NCBI GenBank assembly: GCA_932521025.1
Contig: OW051469.1
Span: 10,304,398 to 10,368,397 of the forward strand
DNA length: 64,000 nucleotides
Reading direction: 5' to 3'
From: Oscheius onirici
Lineage: Eukaryota > Nematoda > Chromadorea > Rhabditida > Rhabditidae
Shown: piece by piece, positions 24,101 through 35,134 of the stretch
Numbering within the stretch: the first letter of the stretch is position 1
Layout: each line of letters begins with the position of its first letter
Translations under genes and position numbers: made by a program
The notes under the pieces: generated by a model
The model's input: only the letters and a program-made list of their open reading frames with translations
Databases searched by the model: none
What the model was told of the DNA's origin: nothing

Positions 24101-25130
24101 CATAATTATTGGTCGTTTATGAGTGAGCGTCGGTGCCTATTAAAAGACGGAGCGGAATCGCACGTACTTACCAAAACACCCATTTTGTTGAACTAATTTG
24201 GAAAGCTTGTTATTTTTTACTTTTTAAACAATTTGTTTTTTTACTAATTGCTCGGCTTTCAGTCGCGAAGATGTCAAAGTCGAGGAAAAGATGGAAAAGG
24301 AGCTTGTCGGAGTTGGAGACGAGTCCGGTCTGAAGAAGATGATGGACAGCGATGAGAGCGAATCCGACTCGGATGAAGATATCAGTCAGTTTTGCCTTTT
24401 TTCATATTTTACAACAAAATTCAGTGAGAAAGATTCTGAACGGAGAGACGAAGAAAGAGGAAGGAGATCCCGACGTGGAGGATCGCGATTCGTCAGGATC
24501 TGATACTGACGATCCGGACAAGGAGAAGATGTCGTCTGTCGTGTTCATGCCAATGAGTTTTCGTCCTTTTCCAGGCTTTCCAATCAAAACAAGTGTTTTT
24601 CAATGAGTTTTGTGTACTGAAACAGTACGATTCTATCGTAATGTAGGCCAAAAAGAGTTCAGACAGAGCTGTTCGAGACGGATGATATTGTGAACTGAAC
24701 AAAAAAATCTTTTGTCTCAGTTTTCATACTTTTTCTTTCAGAACGTCCAGAATAAGGACTTTCCGTCCTCGTCTGTCGAACAAGGCAAGAAGCGTCCGGC
24801 TGGAGAAGGTGGAGACGAGAGCAATCCTGCCAAGAAGACCAAATCTGAGCCAGTGTAAGTTTTCTCAATCAGTTTCTATTAAATATCCCAATTTTTAGCA
24901 GCAACGAAGGTCTGAATGAGGAAACTGTCCGCAAATATCTTCGCCGCAAGCCACACACCACGAAAGAGCTTCTCAGCAAAGTCAAGGGCAAATGCGGCGA
25001 GCTGCCGAAGGCTGAGATTGTCACCCGTCTGGCTGCCATCCTGAAGGCGATCGAGCCGCAACAATTCAAGCAGAAGGTCGGTAAGAAGGAGGTTCTCTTC
25101 TTCTCGCTCGGAAATCAGCTGGCTCGTTGA
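21189..25130 (+). CDS. Transcription initiation factor IIF subunit alpha (RAP74)
   Basis: Large subunit of TFIIF, which binds RNA polymerase II. Exons 21189-21262, 21383-21448, 21489-21789, 21829-22014, 22057-22295, 24263-24384, 24425-about 24537, 24742-24854 and 24899-25130 join in phase to about 481 residues. The N-terminal dimerisation domain includes DDLQRWSILKFNQAD and YNLDSQPWRLTYTDNDKRDR. A long acidic/lysine-rich middle (EEEDEGRGDDDEDGG, KKKNKKKTKAQGK) follows, then the C-terminal winged helix LNEETVRKYLRRKPHTTKEL. Intron 5 (22296-24262, 1967 nt) contains an antisense gene and a MITE. The donor of exon 7 could be at 24537 or 24540. Confidence 0.95.
22331..23171 (-). CDS. Histidine phosphatase (phosphoglycerate mutase-like, TULA/UBASH3-type catalytic domain)
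   Basis: Three exons (23171-23059, 22950-22508, 22470-22331) give 231 residues, all phases consistent. The product contains the catalytic RHG (IWLVRHGERVDNID), SERGHQQAREVG, FTSPFTRCLQTT with the second arginine, the acidic EPGFGE and the second histidine in VVSHGSP. This set is complete for a branch-1 histidine phosphatase and resembles the domain of UBASH3/TULA proteins, without UBA or SH3 parts. Substrate unknown. TTTTACAG 20 bases before the ATG could be a trans-splice acceptor. The whole gene lies antisense in intron 5 of TFIIF-alpha. Confidence 0.92.
23415..23567. mobile_element. 153-bp palindromic MITE with 8-bp target duplication
   Basis: Nearly perfect inverted repeats of about 46 bp starting GGTAATACTATAGCAGGCAC, with a short unique centre. 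It is flanked by identical GAATGTCC (23407-23414 and 23568-23575). No coding capacity; hAT-like by target size. It lies in the TFIIF-alpha intron, upstream of the nested phosphatase gene. A related copy is at 33481-33606. Confidence 0.9.
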
Positions 25131-26321
25131 AATCTTCTTTCTGTAAATTTTTTGTTCTTTTCTTTTAGAAATCACGATAAATACTTTATTTTGTCAGAAT
25201 TTTAGGTTAACGCGTCTCTTGGCCTGCTAAATTTGCCACCAGACAGATGCCTGCCGCCTGTAAGTCATTTTACGGTGTCGTAAAGACGCCTGGAGAGATA
25301 GAGAACAGCCGCAAGGTGTCTCTTTGTCCCTACGATGAAAAAAATGACAGCTCGTGGTTCATCCACCCTCGTAACCGAACGTGGCTGCACTGGAAAGAGA
25401 CACAGCTCGGTACTACAGGGTAGATTAACAGCACGAAATGTATGGGACGACTGGATGGTCTAGAAAAGTAGGGGAAGGAGGGTCCGATCGTCAAAAAGCC
25501 CATTCAAATGCGCCGCTGCCCGTAAAATTTATGGGTCGACGGAATCTGAGAGAGAGCTGATCGATCGGGAAAATGGCCGTGGGAGCTTGACCATTTCGAG
25601 AGTTAGTGCTTTTTTGAAAAAGAAGGGAAGAAAGAACCACCGTCTGGCGACACCGAGTTGTGATTGTGATCGACAGAGGACGGGGGCCCCGCCCTATCCG
25701 CGCGTGCTGAGACGGTTCAGGTCTAGAGAGGAGACGCAGAGTCCTGAAGAAAAGTAGTAAATCTCGGAAGGCCGGCAGTTTATTCCAAGTGGCTGGGGCC
25801 ATTAGACGAAGAGAGCTAAAGCGGAGGTGGCCAGCTGAAGGTCACTTGGAATGGAAGAGACCTCTTTCAGGCAATTTCCGTTACCTTCATCGAAAGAAAA
25901 AAGTGAGATTCCTTCAGAGTTCTACTCGGTCCCGTGATCAAACAGTAGAAAATTGAGCTGATCATAGAAAAAATAGAGAGAAAGTTTTTCCAATCCACAT
26001 CTGACTTTACTCTTCTCGACCTAGGAGAAATGAGGACGTGAAGAGGATGACAGCTCTCCCAGATATCCTAGACCTGGCTTGGAAGTTGAACTGGGCTGAC
26101 AGAAATGGATGGTATTTAGATGGTCGAAAGCGACGACTGAATGGGCTCTACTGGATCAGCGTGGGAGCGACAAGGGACCCCATTTAGGAACCCCTTTGAT
26201 ACCACCAATATAAATGTAAATGTTTCTCTAGATTTCTCTTTTTGAAGAATTCTTCTCATTGATTATATTGGTTCGGGTACTGTTAATGGGTTCGGTTCGG
26301 GTACTGTTAATGGTCGTAAGA

Positions 26322-26888
26322 TTGGCAATCAAAATGGAGCAATTTGTGCGCACAATTAAGGGGAAAGGAATTAGTGTAACATGTCAATTTGCAAGTGCTT
26401 GAACTTTGATTATTTTTGACTGGGGATAGTTTCCAGACAGTTGAGAATCAAGTGCGGGTTAGAAATACGGGAAAGCATTCAAGCGGGTTTCTACTATAAC
26501 TTTAGCTCCAACGGGGTGACATCACAACTGGAGAATAGGGATAGAGGAGAACAGGAGCACGTGGAAATAGGGACTGGGAGAGCAGCAGGGAAGGATAGGC
26601 ACACGAAAATTACATGAAGTTAGAGAGACGAAAGAAGGGAAAAATTGGACAGAAGTAAGGGGACATACCGATAGGGACATCATAATTGGTAGAGAAAGAA
26701 AAAAAACAGATGACAACGGACAGGGGTACGAGAAAACCGGGAAGGGCAGAGCACATTGCAGAATGCAAGGGTGGACAGAGAGAAAGTGTCGAGAAACTAG
26801 AAACAGAGGGACAGACTGTTAACTGCTATCTGTTTGAAGAGGACAAAACTAAGTCACTTAGCCCCGGAGGGGCGTAGCACAACTTGTT
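26322..26888 (+). repeat. Dispersed repeat R1, copy 1
   Basis: This sequence, from TTGGCAATCAAAATGGAGCA to CGGAGGGGCGTAGCACAACT, recurs reverse-complemented at 42403-42949. Both copies end in the GC palindrome GCCCCGGAGGGGC followed by GTAGCACAACTTGTT. The interior contains degenerate GACAGAG/GGACAG runs. No protein-coding signal; class unknown. Confidence 0.8.
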
Positions 26889-28886
26889 GGAGAAAAGTAT
26901 GCGGTCTCCTGATTGTTACAGCTTCTTCAAATTTATAGCTTTTGTTGATAGGTTTTCGGACCATCTCTTGTCTTCATCACTCTGATGAAAGAGCTAAAAG
27001 TTAGACAAAACGAAAACAACAAAACCATTGCTTTCACCAATAGATAGATCCACGAGAGTACGAAGACCTGTCAAAGAGAGACAAAGGCTCGGGTCCTGTT
27101 GACACAGGCCCAATAAAATTGCAACATTATCGTTGATAGCGAGGTGAGAGATAAGACAAACGACGGTCATAAAAATGTTCCTTCGATCCATAGGAAACTT
27201 CTTCGATTTTCCTCGAGTTTTGAAAAAAAAAGGTCACCGCCATCCAATAAATTGCGCGAGTTACGATTCTTACAGAATAAGTCGCGTCCTTTGAAATGCT
27301 AATGGCTGTTCAGATTCAGGTAATGGTTTGGGCCAGGGAGTCGCGCACAAACAGAGAGCAGTCGATCGATGTTTGTACTCGCTCTGGACATAGAGAAAAG
27401 TCCAGAAAAGGGGGATGACACTATGACAAACGACCGGCAGGGAACCGTCGTCTCGAGATTTAATGGGCGGCGACTTCAAAGGGCCAAAGCTACGTGTTTG
27501 GCTATTACAGAGAAGAAGGGAGAGATAGGCAAAGAGGCAGCATGAGGGAAGGACGAATGTGGACAGAGGAAGGGGACAGAGACGGTACTTCTTTGAAAAA
27601 AGCTTTGAATCAGGTAGCCAAAGTTATGAATCAGGTACTGTGGCTACCAGATTCAAAGCGTTGGCCGGCGAGAACATAGAGACAGAAAAATCTACAGACG
27701 TACCGTTAGACGAATTCGCGTAGACTAGAATCTTGACTGACGAAATCTCTACCAGAACTTCCTGAAAAATAATAAACACGAGCAGAACTACCAAACATTC
27801 TTTTCTTTCTTAGAAATTTTATTTTGACACCAATCTCTAACAACATTTGACACCACTTTCAGTCTCCAGTACCCGATTCGCTAGTCACTCCTATCGGAGA
27901 TTCTTACCGAAACCCGAATCGGCCTTCGGGCTGAAGACTGGAAGCTTTCGGATCTGGGTTGCTCGGGACTAGTCCAGATCGTAGTCAAGGTAGTGAGAGA
28001 AAGGGTAGGGAGCGTAAAATCAAAAGAGACAGTAGTTTGGGAAAAAAAGTAGAAACACCTGACCTGATATGTGAAGACGACGTTCCTTGATGGTGGCTAG
28101 CTGGCGACTGAAGAAGTCAACTGACTTATATCTTGACAAGTTCCTGACAAGTTATCTACTACGTCTGGGAATGTAAGCCTTGAAAAGTTCTTGACAATTT
28201 AAACAACTAGGATTTGAAAAGGCGGAAATTTTGAATTCTGTATACGTTTGAAGTCGAGAATAATATTCTTGCATTGTCACTGCCAATCTGACCGGCTCAA
28301 TAATGATATTGGTTTTCGCCGAGGAGGTAGTTCTTCCGCTACCGCGTCAGTTATTATTTCGCCTCGTCATCTCCTCCAGTTCAAATTCATATTTGAAACT
28401 GCCTTCCTGTTTCTCTTCATCAGCAGAGTAACAATATGGCTTCAAAACGGAACTGAAAATGTACATTCCCAAGCCTGTCGCCGAATAAACATTCCCAGCT
28501 AATCTCTGGATTTTTCTCTCTTTGGTCATAATCAAGTGAGAAGGAAATTGGTTGAGGAGAGCTGTCTGACAGTATGACACACTCTCATCTCATGGAGACC
28601 AGCACGAATTATATCCAGCAAGTCATGTGGGTCATTCCAGTCGGTGGGTCATTCCGTTCAAACTACGAGCTTTGTTGTTTTGTTATCCTCAATAATGAGA
28701 TTTATCGCCGAGAGGGTAGTCCTTCCTCCGTACCCGTCAATTACACTGTTATTATTTCCCTCGCTCCCTCGGTAACTCATCCAGTTCAGGTTCCTATCAG
28801 GAAATTTCTCTGTCTTTGTCTGTCAATCTGGGTTGGCTGTCTCTTCTCGCAGCCTCTATCAAAGTGACCACGGTATAAATACTATC

Positions 28887-29245
28887 GGTACTTTGATGAC
28901 ACACGGGACTTCTTTTCCATAGTACCATAATTACACAAAATACAATTAGTTAGGTAAGTCAATTATTAATTTTACCAGATGTTATCTTGACTTGACTGAG
29001 TATCCTACGTTTCCGTGTTATTCCGGTCTCGCGGCAAAGTAAATGGGTTACGGTGGAGCCTTCTTTTTAATGAACAAACCATAAAAACGAAGTTGCGCAC
29101 AAAGCTCCCCTCCTTATCCTCATTTAGAGCTTCAGACAACCAAACGCAAAAACAGAATTGGGAGCAATTAAATTTAAAACAATAAAGACTAATTGCTCAC
29201 TCTAAATGAGTTTGGAAAAGAAGTCCCGTGTATCATCAAAGTACC
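28887..29245. mobile_element. Inverted-repeat element (GGTACTTTGATGA ends)
   Basis: 33-bp terminal inverted repeats (GGTACTTTGATGACACACGG on the left, one mismatch on the right), 359 bp overall. Flanks ATACTATC and ATACTCCC agree at 6 of 8 positions, as expected for an older 8-bp target duplication. No coding capacity. Confidence 0.7.
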
Positions 29246-29948
29246 ATACTCCCTGTCACAAAGTCCCATCACTGAAAACTTTTTGAACTTGTGTCACACA
29301 CCCTGTTCGTTCACTGTCAAAGGGCAACCATTTTATCTGCAAGCGTTGGTAGCAACTAACAGCAACAGGTGCAAGAATTTCATAACTTATGCAGCCAGAC
29401 GTGTCACGACTGTTATTCTAACCACTTCCAAAGGGGCCAGATAGTTCAAATCCAGCTCAAAATCTACAAGGTTTTAACTGGAATGTTCTCAATGTTTCAT
29501 CAAACCTTGACTTTATTGTCGAGAACATTCTTTTGTCTTTTGTTCTTCCTTCTTTTTCTCCCATTCTTCCCGATTTCCCGATCAACTTGCTCTGTCACCA
29601 ACCAATAAGTTTCAATGGAATCAGTGACTCTCTAGGTTTTTACTGATATTTATAGAAGTTGAGGGTTCCGTGAGCAAAGCAGGTATGTCTCAAAATGGCA
29701 CAATTTCTATTCCTTTTTCTATGAGCCTTTGCACTGTCTTGTGCAACGTCCCCTTTACTTTTGGACTTTGACTTCATCATCCTGTCCTCTTGGTTCATCG
29801 AGACTGATGCTATGATTTCCTTCATAGACCTCCCAATTTCCTCCGGAAACTGTATCCACTTTTCTCGAAGCTAATCATGGGGCTATATTGGGGAATCATT
29901 GGAACTTTTTAGCAGTCTCTGGATTACTGTATGGGTTAAATACTGGAT

Positions 29949-30030
29949 ATTCGAATTTCTACTGTAATTTTCGTATGCAACTTTGTGTAACGAAAAGTAC
30001 GTAAGGTGAAGGTTTGGCACGCGCTATAAC
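29949..30030 (+). repeat. Dispersed repeat, copy 1 (partner at 32758-32838)
   Basis: ATTCGAATTTCTACTGTAAT through GGTTTGGCACGCGCTATAAC matches 32758-32838 with scattered differences. At the second site an inverted counterpart lies upstream, so this looks like one end of a MITE. Confidence 0.5.
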
Positions 30031-30353
30031 AAGCTGAATTTCTCGGAGGATCCAAAAGATCACAGTAAATCGCAATAAAAAAATCGTATGTCCATTTTGT
30101 GCAAGAACTATACACACAACCAGTCATTTAGAAATCCAGAAAATGAGCTGCCTGCCCACACAAGAGAGCAACCCCATTAGCTGATTATACCGTGTTCCAC
30201 GTAAACAGCCATTCTTCTTCTTTTTTGTGCCCCCTCCTCCGTTGGACTTGATAATCGCGTTCGGACTAATCATAGCAGCTGCCCTTCTATTTTACTAATT
30301 GTGCAGGGCACACCTCGTGCCTTCTACTGACTTCTACAACCTTTTTGAGCAGG

Positions 30354-32190
30354 ATGGGCAAATGTTGTCTAGGTTTGTCCGTTAGATTTTTCATGCATAG
30401 TCGTAATAAGATCACAGTTTGAACTAGATTATCGCTGCAGAAAGAGCAATCGAAGAATTCTGTTCTCTTTTTCGTTTTTTTGTGTCTTTCTGGTAAACTG
30501 TCTACCTGTGTTTGAACAGAAGAGGCCAGTAGCCATGTCTTTCAGAATTGGAGTCGCTCGGCCTTTGGCACGGATTCCTCGTGGCCGAAGCTCTCTTCCA
30601 CATCTTCGCTCTCATAGTCGGAGCCACATTTGTTGCCGTCTTTTCGAGACTCCGCTCCGTCCACATTCATCTCATTTTGGTTCTGGACAGTTTCGTTCTG
30701 GCATTCTGCGCCACTTCCATTTTTCGACTACAGTACAGCATGGAGGTAGTCGTCTTCAATCTGTCTCCAGATGATGATACGGGGGCAGTGCCGGCCCAGC
30801 TTCGAGACATCGGAATGTTCGCAGGTAATCAATCTTTTGCCATGAATCACAGCTCGCTGCAGCGGAGGTCAATTGGATTTCTGTTAGGAATAATGAAGGC
30901 TTGTAATAGAATTCTAAAAGAGAGACAAAGTTTTCTGACGCAGACAGATCCCGTAAACCCTGTTTTGCAGGTGGTCTTCATATGTTACTCGTCGCCTTTG
31001 AGCGTCTACTCGCCACAATCAGAGCTCGCGAATACGAGAAAGAGAGTGCCGTTCTCTTCGTTATTTCTCTGATTGTGACATTGGTATGTTATTCTTTTAA
31101 AATCGTCAAGAATCTGGATTCAGTGGATCTCTTCATTTCTCATAATGACATTTCTGATGACTTCGGCCAAGTCGCGGTTCTTGATAGCGGGAATCTTTAT
31201 TTTTGCCGACGTGGTGGCTATTTCCGTAAGTTTTGGAGTAAAATATAATTGTCCAGGGAATTTAGATGATGGTTTACGTCCGGAAGAGAAATCTCTATTT
31301 GTGGAGACAGTACAAGGGAACTTTGGGCATCACTCACGGTTATCAGGTATACTGTCGCTTTGTGGTCTGTTCAAAATAAATAAGGATTACCGTAAGATTT
31401 TGCTCTTCCCTTCGAGTCCCACTTAGTAAACAGAAGTTTCTGACGCTGTGACTGTCCAAATACGAGCCACAGGTTTTGAAGCTACAAAAATCAAAATGGA
31501 CATCATAATCGTTTTCAGCACATTCAGAAACTTTTACAAATTTTTACATGTTCCATCTTTTGAGCTGTCAAAATACTTCGACCCTGTGAAAGCAGCGGTT
31601 GGAGGATAATTTTTTGAAAAGTTCTCTTTTCGGGGAGAGCAATATAAATTTTCTACCACGTTCCTTTCAGGTTCGAGAAAACGTCAGAACTTCCCTGTTT
31701 CTCTGCCGTGCTTTCGTCGTATTTGCTATCCAATCCTTCATAGCCATGATCGCCTACATCGGTTACGCCGTCTGCTGTATAATCGACGACTACCCGGTCC
31801 CCTTGCGGATATTTGGCTTCATTTTCGACGTGGCGATTGCCGTCAGTCCTATAACAATCTCGACGATGATTGTCACAGTACATTCTCAGCTGCGAGAAAA
31901 GTTTACTAAGGCTCTTTTTCCAGCGGGTTGGTCAAATTCTATGCGGTCAAATATTATGCTTTCAGAAATTACGCCGTCAAAGCCAAAAGTCATGGACTTG
32001 GTGGATTTTGATGGGAAGAAGCTGGCAGTGAAGGTTAGTTCCCTATGAGTAAGAAAGAGTCAGATCAAAGGCCTGACCGACAGTCAAAAATGTTTCTGTT
32101 TCTGTCCTTGCCCACAATGAGTCATGCTCTTTTCAGCCAAAAGAAGAGACTGCCGTCTACTTCGAGCAGTTCCGAACTGCCTGGGCTTGA
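30354..32190 (+). CDS. Sre-family serpentine chemoreceptor
   Basis: Nematode-specific seven-transmembrane receptor family used in chemosensation. Exons 30354-30372, 30546-30824, 30971-31083, 31124-31225, 31266-31346, 31671-32033 and 32137-32190 give 336 residues with consistent phases. The first exon encodes only MGKCCL. Hydrophobic segments include FLVAEALFHIFALIVGATFV, IHLILVLDSFVLAFCATSIF, GLHMLLVAFERLLATI, SSFLIMTFLM, FRLFIAGIFIF-like and FVVFAIQSFIAMIAYIGYAV. The FERLLATIRAREYEKE and GITHGYQVRENVRTS motifs are characteristic of Sre proteins. The ligand is unknown. Intron 5 carries fragments of two dispersed repeats. Confidence 0.85.
31384..31427 (+). repeat. One-sided copy of the GATTACCGTAAG MITE family
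   Basis: GGATTACCGTAAGATTTTGC followed by TCTTCCCTTCGAG matches the end of the element at 9637-9884. No inverted partner is visible nearby, so this is a fragment. It lies in a receptor intron. Confidence 0.55.
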
Positions 32191-32689
32191 CAATCTGACC
32201 TTCTCACCGTTTACCTCCTGCTGGCAACCAGTCGTAAATCCGTCTCTTCCGCGCCTCAATGAGCAAATGGCCGCCCCGCCTCTGGCTGTGTCATCTTCTT
32301 CTTCTTTGGAACGATAGCGTCCTCTCTTTGAAATGAAACTCTTTCTCGTCCCTTTCCGATGTTGACAGTCCCATGAGTCGTCATCATAATAATAGTAGCA
32401 CCAACTTCGCCGTCGAGAGAACAGAGACATCTCGCTCCCGCGCCAAATTTATGTATCAGCATAACCTTTTCGAAACTACTTGACTCTCTGGGAACATTTG
32501 CATAAAGATAGTCATTTCCGTCTCTTTTCAGCCTTGTATAGAGACAGCACCGTATCCGGGTCTCAAAGCTCTCAATGCTGTTGAGAAGTTTACCATACAA
32601 AAGTTGCAGATCAGAAAAAAAGGATATTTATGTGTGTCTCTGACTCTTCACTTCTCTGCTTGTCTCTCTAGATAAACTGTACTATAGTG

Positions 32690-32840
32690 CGTGACAAATC
32701 TTCACTTTACGTATTTTTAATTGACGAGAAATTGCGTACGCGCGGCCTAGCTATTTTATTCGAGTTTCTACTGTATTTTTCGAACGCAACTTTGCGTACG
32801 AAAAGTACGCAAGGTGAAGTTTTGGCAGCAGCTATAACGG
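32690..32840. mobile_element. Imperfect inverted-repeat element
   Basis: Left arm GTGACAAATCTTCACTTTAC (from 32693) is an imperfect inverse of the right arm GTACGCAAGGTGAAGTTTTG near 32803-32825. The right part (32758-32838) is also repeated at 29949-30030. Confidence 0.5.
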
Positions 32841-33480
32841 TCCTTTTCATTACGTCCTGATTCATACCGTACCCTCTCTCTCGATTACTGCTTTCCCGTG
32901 CCCTTTACCCATTGTATGACTCGACTTTCTCCCTCGGTCTGTCCCAGGCTGACTCGTCCTTCCCGGCCGCCCATTCTCGTCACTATCTCCTCTCTTCTCC
33001 TCTATGTAAACATGCTTTCTGAACTAATCAGAATATCGATCAGAGAAACTGGAGTTCCTTTTGTATGGGCCCGATTTCGGGGCATAGAGAGCGGGTAGAA
33101 GAATGGCTGTATTCTCAAGCGAAACAGCCTGGGACTACAGATAATTCAAAAGAAGTAGAACTGTATCGATCCTCATTTTCTTGCAAGAAGGTGATCCATC
33201 ACTTGTCCGTCATCAGTTCGGCCTCCTCCCCGCCGCCGCCGCTGTCCCATGAAGGACTTTTCTCCTCTAATTGCCATTATCAAAACCTTGTACCGTAATC
33301 TTGTCGAGAAAAAGAGAAGACACTTTCCCAGACGATGACCCACACCTGGCCACTTGTATTAATCCCATTATGCGCAGAGGCCCGAAATGGATCCGCTAAC
33401 AAACAGTTTCGTTGTCTTCTTTGCTTTTACTGGTTGTACGTTTCTTCCCTAAAAACCTTTACCTAAAAATAACAGTATTT

Positions 33481-33606
33481 GGTAATACTCGAGCTGGCAA
33501 CCCCCTCAGTTCAAATTTTTGGCGCGGTAAAAACATCAAAAATGAACACCAGGGGGTTGACGCGCCAAAAATTTGAACTGAGGGGGTTGCCAGATCGAGT
33601 ATTACC
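33481..33606. mobile_element. 126-bp palindromic MITE with 8-bp target duplication
   Basis: Inverted repeats of about 48 bp starting GGTAATACTCGAGCTGGCAA. It is flanked by identical CAGTATTT (33473-33480 and 33607-33614). The ends are clearly related to the element at 23415-23567 (shared GGTAATACT, CCCCCT, TTCAAAT and TTTTGGCGCG blocks). Confidence 0.9.
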
Positions 33607-33683
33607 CAGTATTTTTATGTTTTTCTTCTGCTTTTTGTTCTTTCTCATCTTACCTAACATCTTGTTCCATTTTCAGTTAAAAC

Positions 33684-35134
33684 ATGGTTTCCATGGCCGA
33701 GGATCGTTCTTCGTCAGCGGCACAGGATCTTCATAGAATTGCACAGGCCAAGTGAGTCTTTTTTTTTAGTAAAGGGGTCTCTCTGTCTCCTTGTGTTGTC
33801 CCACAGTCTGTTCATACTGAGTGTATACGGCTCCTGCTGTTATACAACCCATCTGCGCATGTAAGATTTACTGCTGTATGTCGCCAGCAAACAGAAGCCT
33901 CTGAATGAATTCTCGGCTCGCCTTCTGCTCAATTTGTGGCACCCCGGGGGCAGTTTGATGACAGATGTGCTAGAAGCGGCTTGTTTCATCGCCTTTCCTT
34001 CTGGTATCAAGTCTCGTAACTCACGGCCTCTGTTTAATCAAAAAGGCGGGAAAGGCCGGGGCTTATTTGAGCGGAAACGTGTTTACGACCACGAGAAGAA
34101 TCTCTTCGGTCTAATCCCATCAAATCCACAGTAACCATCAGCACTTGGGCGTGAGGGGAGCGGCGGATCAAAGACAAGAGGTTAGGTGGAGGTACGGCGA
34201 AGATTTATGAGCACAAAAAATGACAGGACTAATTAATAACGGGAAAGATACGATCGAGGAGGAGGTTGCTACAGGGATTAAGAGAGACATTGGGCTGGAG
34301 AGCCTGCTGCTGAATAAACAGAACTTTCAGATTCAAAATAGATGAATATGTGAAATGCCGACGAGAACTTCTGGAAGACCTGGCAGAGTTCCGAGCCAAT
34401 GAAAAGCATGTGGTTGAGCTGTCCAGTACCATTGATGATCTGAACAGAGAGAAAGAGGAACAGTCGGCCATTATACAAGTAATCAATCAGGTCCGGATTA
34501 CTGTGTATTTCAAAATATTAAATTTTAGGACAAAATGGAGTTGGAGAGGCAAATAAGTGCTGCCAGATCGGAGCAGAAAGAGATTGAGAATCGTCTGGCA
34601 CACAAATTGGAACAGTTGGAGAAGCAGAGAGAGCTCTGTAACGAGAAGATCAAAGAGACTGGGATTGGAGAGGAAGGACTCTTGGCAACGGACGACGCAG
34701 CTATGGCTGATCTTCCAAAGTTGACTTCACCATCTCCGCATCTGGCTTCTCCAGCAGCCACACTCTTCCCAGCCTTGAGAGGACTGAACCCAGCTGCTCT
34801 TCTGAATCCATCGATGATGTTCGATCCGACCATGTTTATGTCCAATGCGCCTGTAAGTTTGTGTCTTCTTGAGCCTGAGAATTCTCCAAGAAAACTCCCA
34901 GTAGCTTCAAACTTTCAGCCTTTCCGCCAGCCTCCAAACGTCCCCTCTCATCTGAAAGTCACTGAACACCAGAGTCCGCCAATGAAGGTACTGTTACCGT
35001 AAAGAGATTGAAAAAAAATCTTTCAGACCTGTCAGTCATGCTACCAGCAGATTCATCGCAATGCTCCGATCTGTCCAATGTGTAAGAGTAAATCTCGCTC
35101 GAAGAATCCGAAAAAGCCAAAGAAGAAGGACTAA
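33684..35134 (+). CDS. ZC4H2-type zinc-finger protein, copy 1
   Basis: Coiled-coil protein with a C-terminal C4H2 zinc finger; the vertebrate ZC4H2 acts in neural development and BMP signalling, so a nuclear or adaptor role is likely. Exons 33684-33751, 34331-34490, 34529-34852, 34919-34987 and 35027-35134 give 242 residues. The coiled coil covers about residues 25-110 ([37 protein letters not shown]), followed by a Pro/Ala/Ser-rich linker. The finger [20 protein letters not shown] is followed by the basic tail [15 protein letters not shown], very close to vertebrate ZC4H2. The donor after INQ is the unusual GTCCGG. A diverged tandem copy follows 0.95 kb downstream. Confidence 0.9.

Larger units (their letters stand above)
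25131..30353. other. 5.2 kb repeat-rich intergenic region
   Basis: Between TFIIF-alpha and the receptor gene I find no gene I can support. Contents: a short duplicated GGGTACTGTTAATGG (26278-26312), one copy of a 0.55 kb dispersed repeat (26322-26888), an inverted-repeat element (28887-29245) and an 80-bp dispersed repeat (29949-30030). Confidence 0.45.
32191..33683. other. Intergenic region with MITEs
   Basis: No supported gene. Holds an imperfect inverted-repeat element (about 32690-32840) and a clean 126-bp MITE (33481-33606). The acceptor CATTTTCAG just before 33677 probably receives the spliced leader of the following ZC4H2-like gene. Confidence 0.45.

Noticed and set aside
25990-26200. 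Possible second retrotransposon remnant (frame containing LAWKLNWADRNGWYLDGR)
   Set aside because: The resemblance to LINE polymerase tails is too short and lacks the GRP..RW block seen at 12.4 kb.
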